From contig OY482846.1 in the NCBI GenBank assembly GCA_960531495.1, positions 32,535,317 to 32,599,316 of the forward strand: a stretch of 64,000 bases of DNA. Reading direction: 5' to 3'. The notes beneath the pieces are model-generated. The model saw nothing but the letters and a program-made list of their open reading frames with translations, was not told the DNA's origin and made no database searches. The position numbers and the translations under genes are program-made. Shown in pieces: positions 1 to 64,000 of the stretch; position 1 is the stretch's first letter, and every line of letters begins with the position of its first letter. This stretch comes from Zeus faber (taxonomy: Eukaryota; Chordata; Actinopteri; Zeiformes; Zeidae).

Positions 1-362
1 TGGGCTCTTGTGTTGCAAGATCAAAATTGCAAGGCTGTCCTAATTCATCAATTTCTTGTCAGGATAGCAGCTCTGTGTTCACCAGGACAAGCACAAGTTT
101 ACACTGTGCGAGACCCTTTTGCAGATCATTATAATAATAATAATAATAATAATAATAAGCACAGTTATACAAGTCTGTGGTGTCACTGCAGGGTTATTTC
201 ACGGTTAAAACTGGGACGTGGCAGAAAAGGTTGGGAAACACTGACTAAAACTCAAAATCTCTTGAATATTTTGAATCGCCCAGCTCTGGTGTACGGCGTC
301 TAGACGGCAAGGTGTGTGGGGGTTCAATGAGGTAGTGGTCTTAGTGGGTGGGGTCGGGGTCC
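1..362 (-). other. 3' flank / 3' UTR of nbeal1
   Basis: Follows the stop codon. No AATAAA or ATTAAA is visible on the minus strand before the window edge, so the polyadenylation site is probably outside. Contains an (AAT)n tract at about 130-158. Positions 4-31 share 27 bases with 31925-31951 (ctcttgtgttgcaagatcaa...), a dispersed repeat. Confidence 0.6.
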
Positions 363-62876
<62,514 letters not shown>

Positions 62877-63184
62877 GGTGCGCTGCCACAGGACGGTCTT
62901 GCTGTCTCAGAGGTCACTCCTCTGGATTCATCATTTCCAGTTCCGCCTCCGCATTTCTGCCCCTGGGATATTCACTGCTCAGGCCCAAATGAAAGACCAT
63001 CCTCCATGAATTTATTTTAAATGGTTAGGGGTTTTTTTGGGTTTTTTTTTTTTTTAAAGAAACCAACAATTATTCCACGATTCTTTCCCCCCCCTCCTCC
63101 TTCTCCTTGGACCAGCTGAGGTTATTCCAAGTGTTTTGCCTCCACGTCAGAGTGCTTCTGGGACAGGCTTTCCTTGTGTAGACC
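62877..63184 (-). other. nbeal1: Inferred 5' UTR part of nbeal1 exon 2 of the mRNA
   Basis: A strong acceptor (sense ttgtcattcctcag|GG, exon edge 63184) lies upstream of the ATG, giving 308 nt of UTR contiguous with coding exon 1. An in-frame TGA at 62907-62909 excludes an N-terminal extension. The interval contains an A-rich tract and two short upstream ORFs (starts at 62998-63000 and 63005-63007). The acceptor choice is inference. Confidence 0.45.
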
Positions 63185-63515
63185 CTGAGGAATGACAATA
63201 CGAGCCAAAACAGAACAGCGCAGGAAAATAAGGGTAGTTAGTTACATATTCAGAAGAGAGCAGACCCTCCAGCAAACTAACAAAGTTGAACGTTAGCTGC
63301 CAATTGTTTTTAAACCAATGTATTTGCGTTTTCCCCCTTCCAAGCCGCCTCCTCCTACTCATGTGACATTAACGCCAATGTGCACATTAAGCGCCTCGTT
63401 CACATTCCAAACCCCTGGCTCAACCTCAACACACTTGGATGTGCTTCTCGATTTGAACACGTACAGACGTGCGAGAAAATAAGTTAAATGGATAACGGCA
63501 TCGAAAGCGGCTCAC

Positions 63516-63640
63516 CTGGGTACAAGGGAACAACTGTCACACTGGCGTTTCGATACTTCTCGCCGCTGGGCGAAGACGTCAGCGACGCGGTCTCAAAACA
63601 AAGTCCGTATCCGGTATCGACGAGATTTTCAAAATAAATA
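63516..63640 (-). promoter_or_regulatory. nbeal1: Candidate non-coding first exon and CpG promoter of nbeal1
   Basis: A consensus donor (sense CCCAG|GTGAGC, exon edge 63516) is followed upstream by a short CpG-containing segment at about 63550-63620. This includes TGACGTCT, one base off a CRE. CpGs are otherwise scarce in these introns. The transcription start is not visible; the interval to about 63640 is an estimate. Confidence 0.4.
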
Positions 63641-63927
63641 CCCCCCCCCCCTTTTTTTTCACGCGTCTTCGGTCAGAAAGAGGTAGAATAATAATGTATA
63701 ATGATATAATAATATTATAATAAAAAAAATATATATATATATATGTATAATTAAAAATACGGAAGAATTGTCAATATGGAATAAACCTCTGTATCAACGT
63801 TTCTCGCCCTGTCAAAAATCGGAAATGTTGCATGATTGCACACAGAATAGAAATCTGTGCATATACTGCGCCAATGTCGTTGTATTTTACGAAATGTTTT
63901 TTGTTGTTTTTTTTTATTTACACACTG

Positions 63928-63960
63928 TATAAAAGCGATTCAAGTCGCTCTCTTACCTTT
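63928..63960. promoter_or_regulatory. Edge signals: TATA box (plus) or donor site (minus)
   Basis: TATAAAAG at 63928-63935 is placed ~25-30 bp before CTCTTACCTTT on the plus strand, as in a divergent promoter. The same bases read on the minus strand give GCAAAG|GTAAGAG, a near-perfect splice donor with GT at 63955-63956. One reading is a divergent neighbour, the other an extra upstream nbeal1 exon. The window ends here. Confidence 0.25.
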
Positions 63961-64000
63961 GCGTTCGTTGATGTTTATAATTGGACTAAATGTGCAATCA

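Overview
The window is vertebrate nuclear DNA, almost certainly from a teleost fish. It is AT-rich and intron-rich, carries very many (CA/TG)n microsatellites and short DNA transposons, and contains repeat types common in teleosts. No bacterial, organellar or viral genes are visible, apart from one decayed Ty3/gypsy-type integrase relic and one short LINE-like ORF1 scrap.

One protein-coding gene spans nearly the whole window on the minus strand. It is nbeal1 (neurobeachin-like 1), a BEACH-domain scaffold protein. I could place 52 coding exons from the ATG at 62874-62876 to a TAG stop at 363-365. Each exon is bounded by AG and GT signals, and all phases agree. The exon lengths sum to 8,226 nt, that is 2,741 codons plus stop, with no frameshift or internal stop, so the coding sequence looks intact. 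Domain order is: alpha-helical armadillo-like N-terminus (exons 1-12), concanavalin A/LamG-like domain (exons 12-16), DUF4704-like region (exons 17-25), low-complexity acidic/Ser-rich linker (exon 26), helical region (exons 27-32), PH-BEACH (exons 33-35), BEACH (exons 36-43) and WD40 repeats (exons 46-52). A 5' untranslated segment (62877-63184) and an upstream non-coding exon (ending at 63516) are inferred from splice signals. A CpG-bearing promoter-like segment lies around 63.5-63.65 kb. The last coding exon ends in a C-terminus unlike that of mammalian NBEAL1 and contains an internal donor-like site, so an alternative 3' end may lie off the left edge.

The remaining sequence is intronic. 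Region by region: 0.7-8.2 kb holds the densely packed WD40 and BEACH exons, with one copy of a ~1.1 kb repeat family; 8.4-10.3 kb holds a longer copy of that family; 10.4-15.7 kb holds TIR elements, including a TTAA-flanked one; 20.7-21.4 kb holds the gypsy relic; 25.3-31.7 kb (intron 14) holds further inverted copies of the 1.1 kb family and the LINE scrap; 31.9 kb has a perfect 27-bp hairpin; 38.4-40.0 and 49.1-50.5 kb hold an inverted pair of GC-rich repeats, each ending in a long CA/TG tract; 41.6 kb holds a 234-bp MITE; 43.4-43.8 kb is a long alternating purine-pyrimidine tract; 45.95-46.2 and 53.4 kb have strong inverted repeats; and 58.0-59.0 kb is a hAT-type element with a perfect 8-bp target duplication.

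There is no sign of a novel multi-gene system. The most interesting signals are the repeated placement of long CA/TG tracts within a few bases of nbeal1 splice sites (at least one apparently delivered by a dispersed repeat), the alternative C-terminus, and several perfect or near-perfect intronic hairpins. All identifications come from reading the sequence and from family knowledge; no database search was possible.
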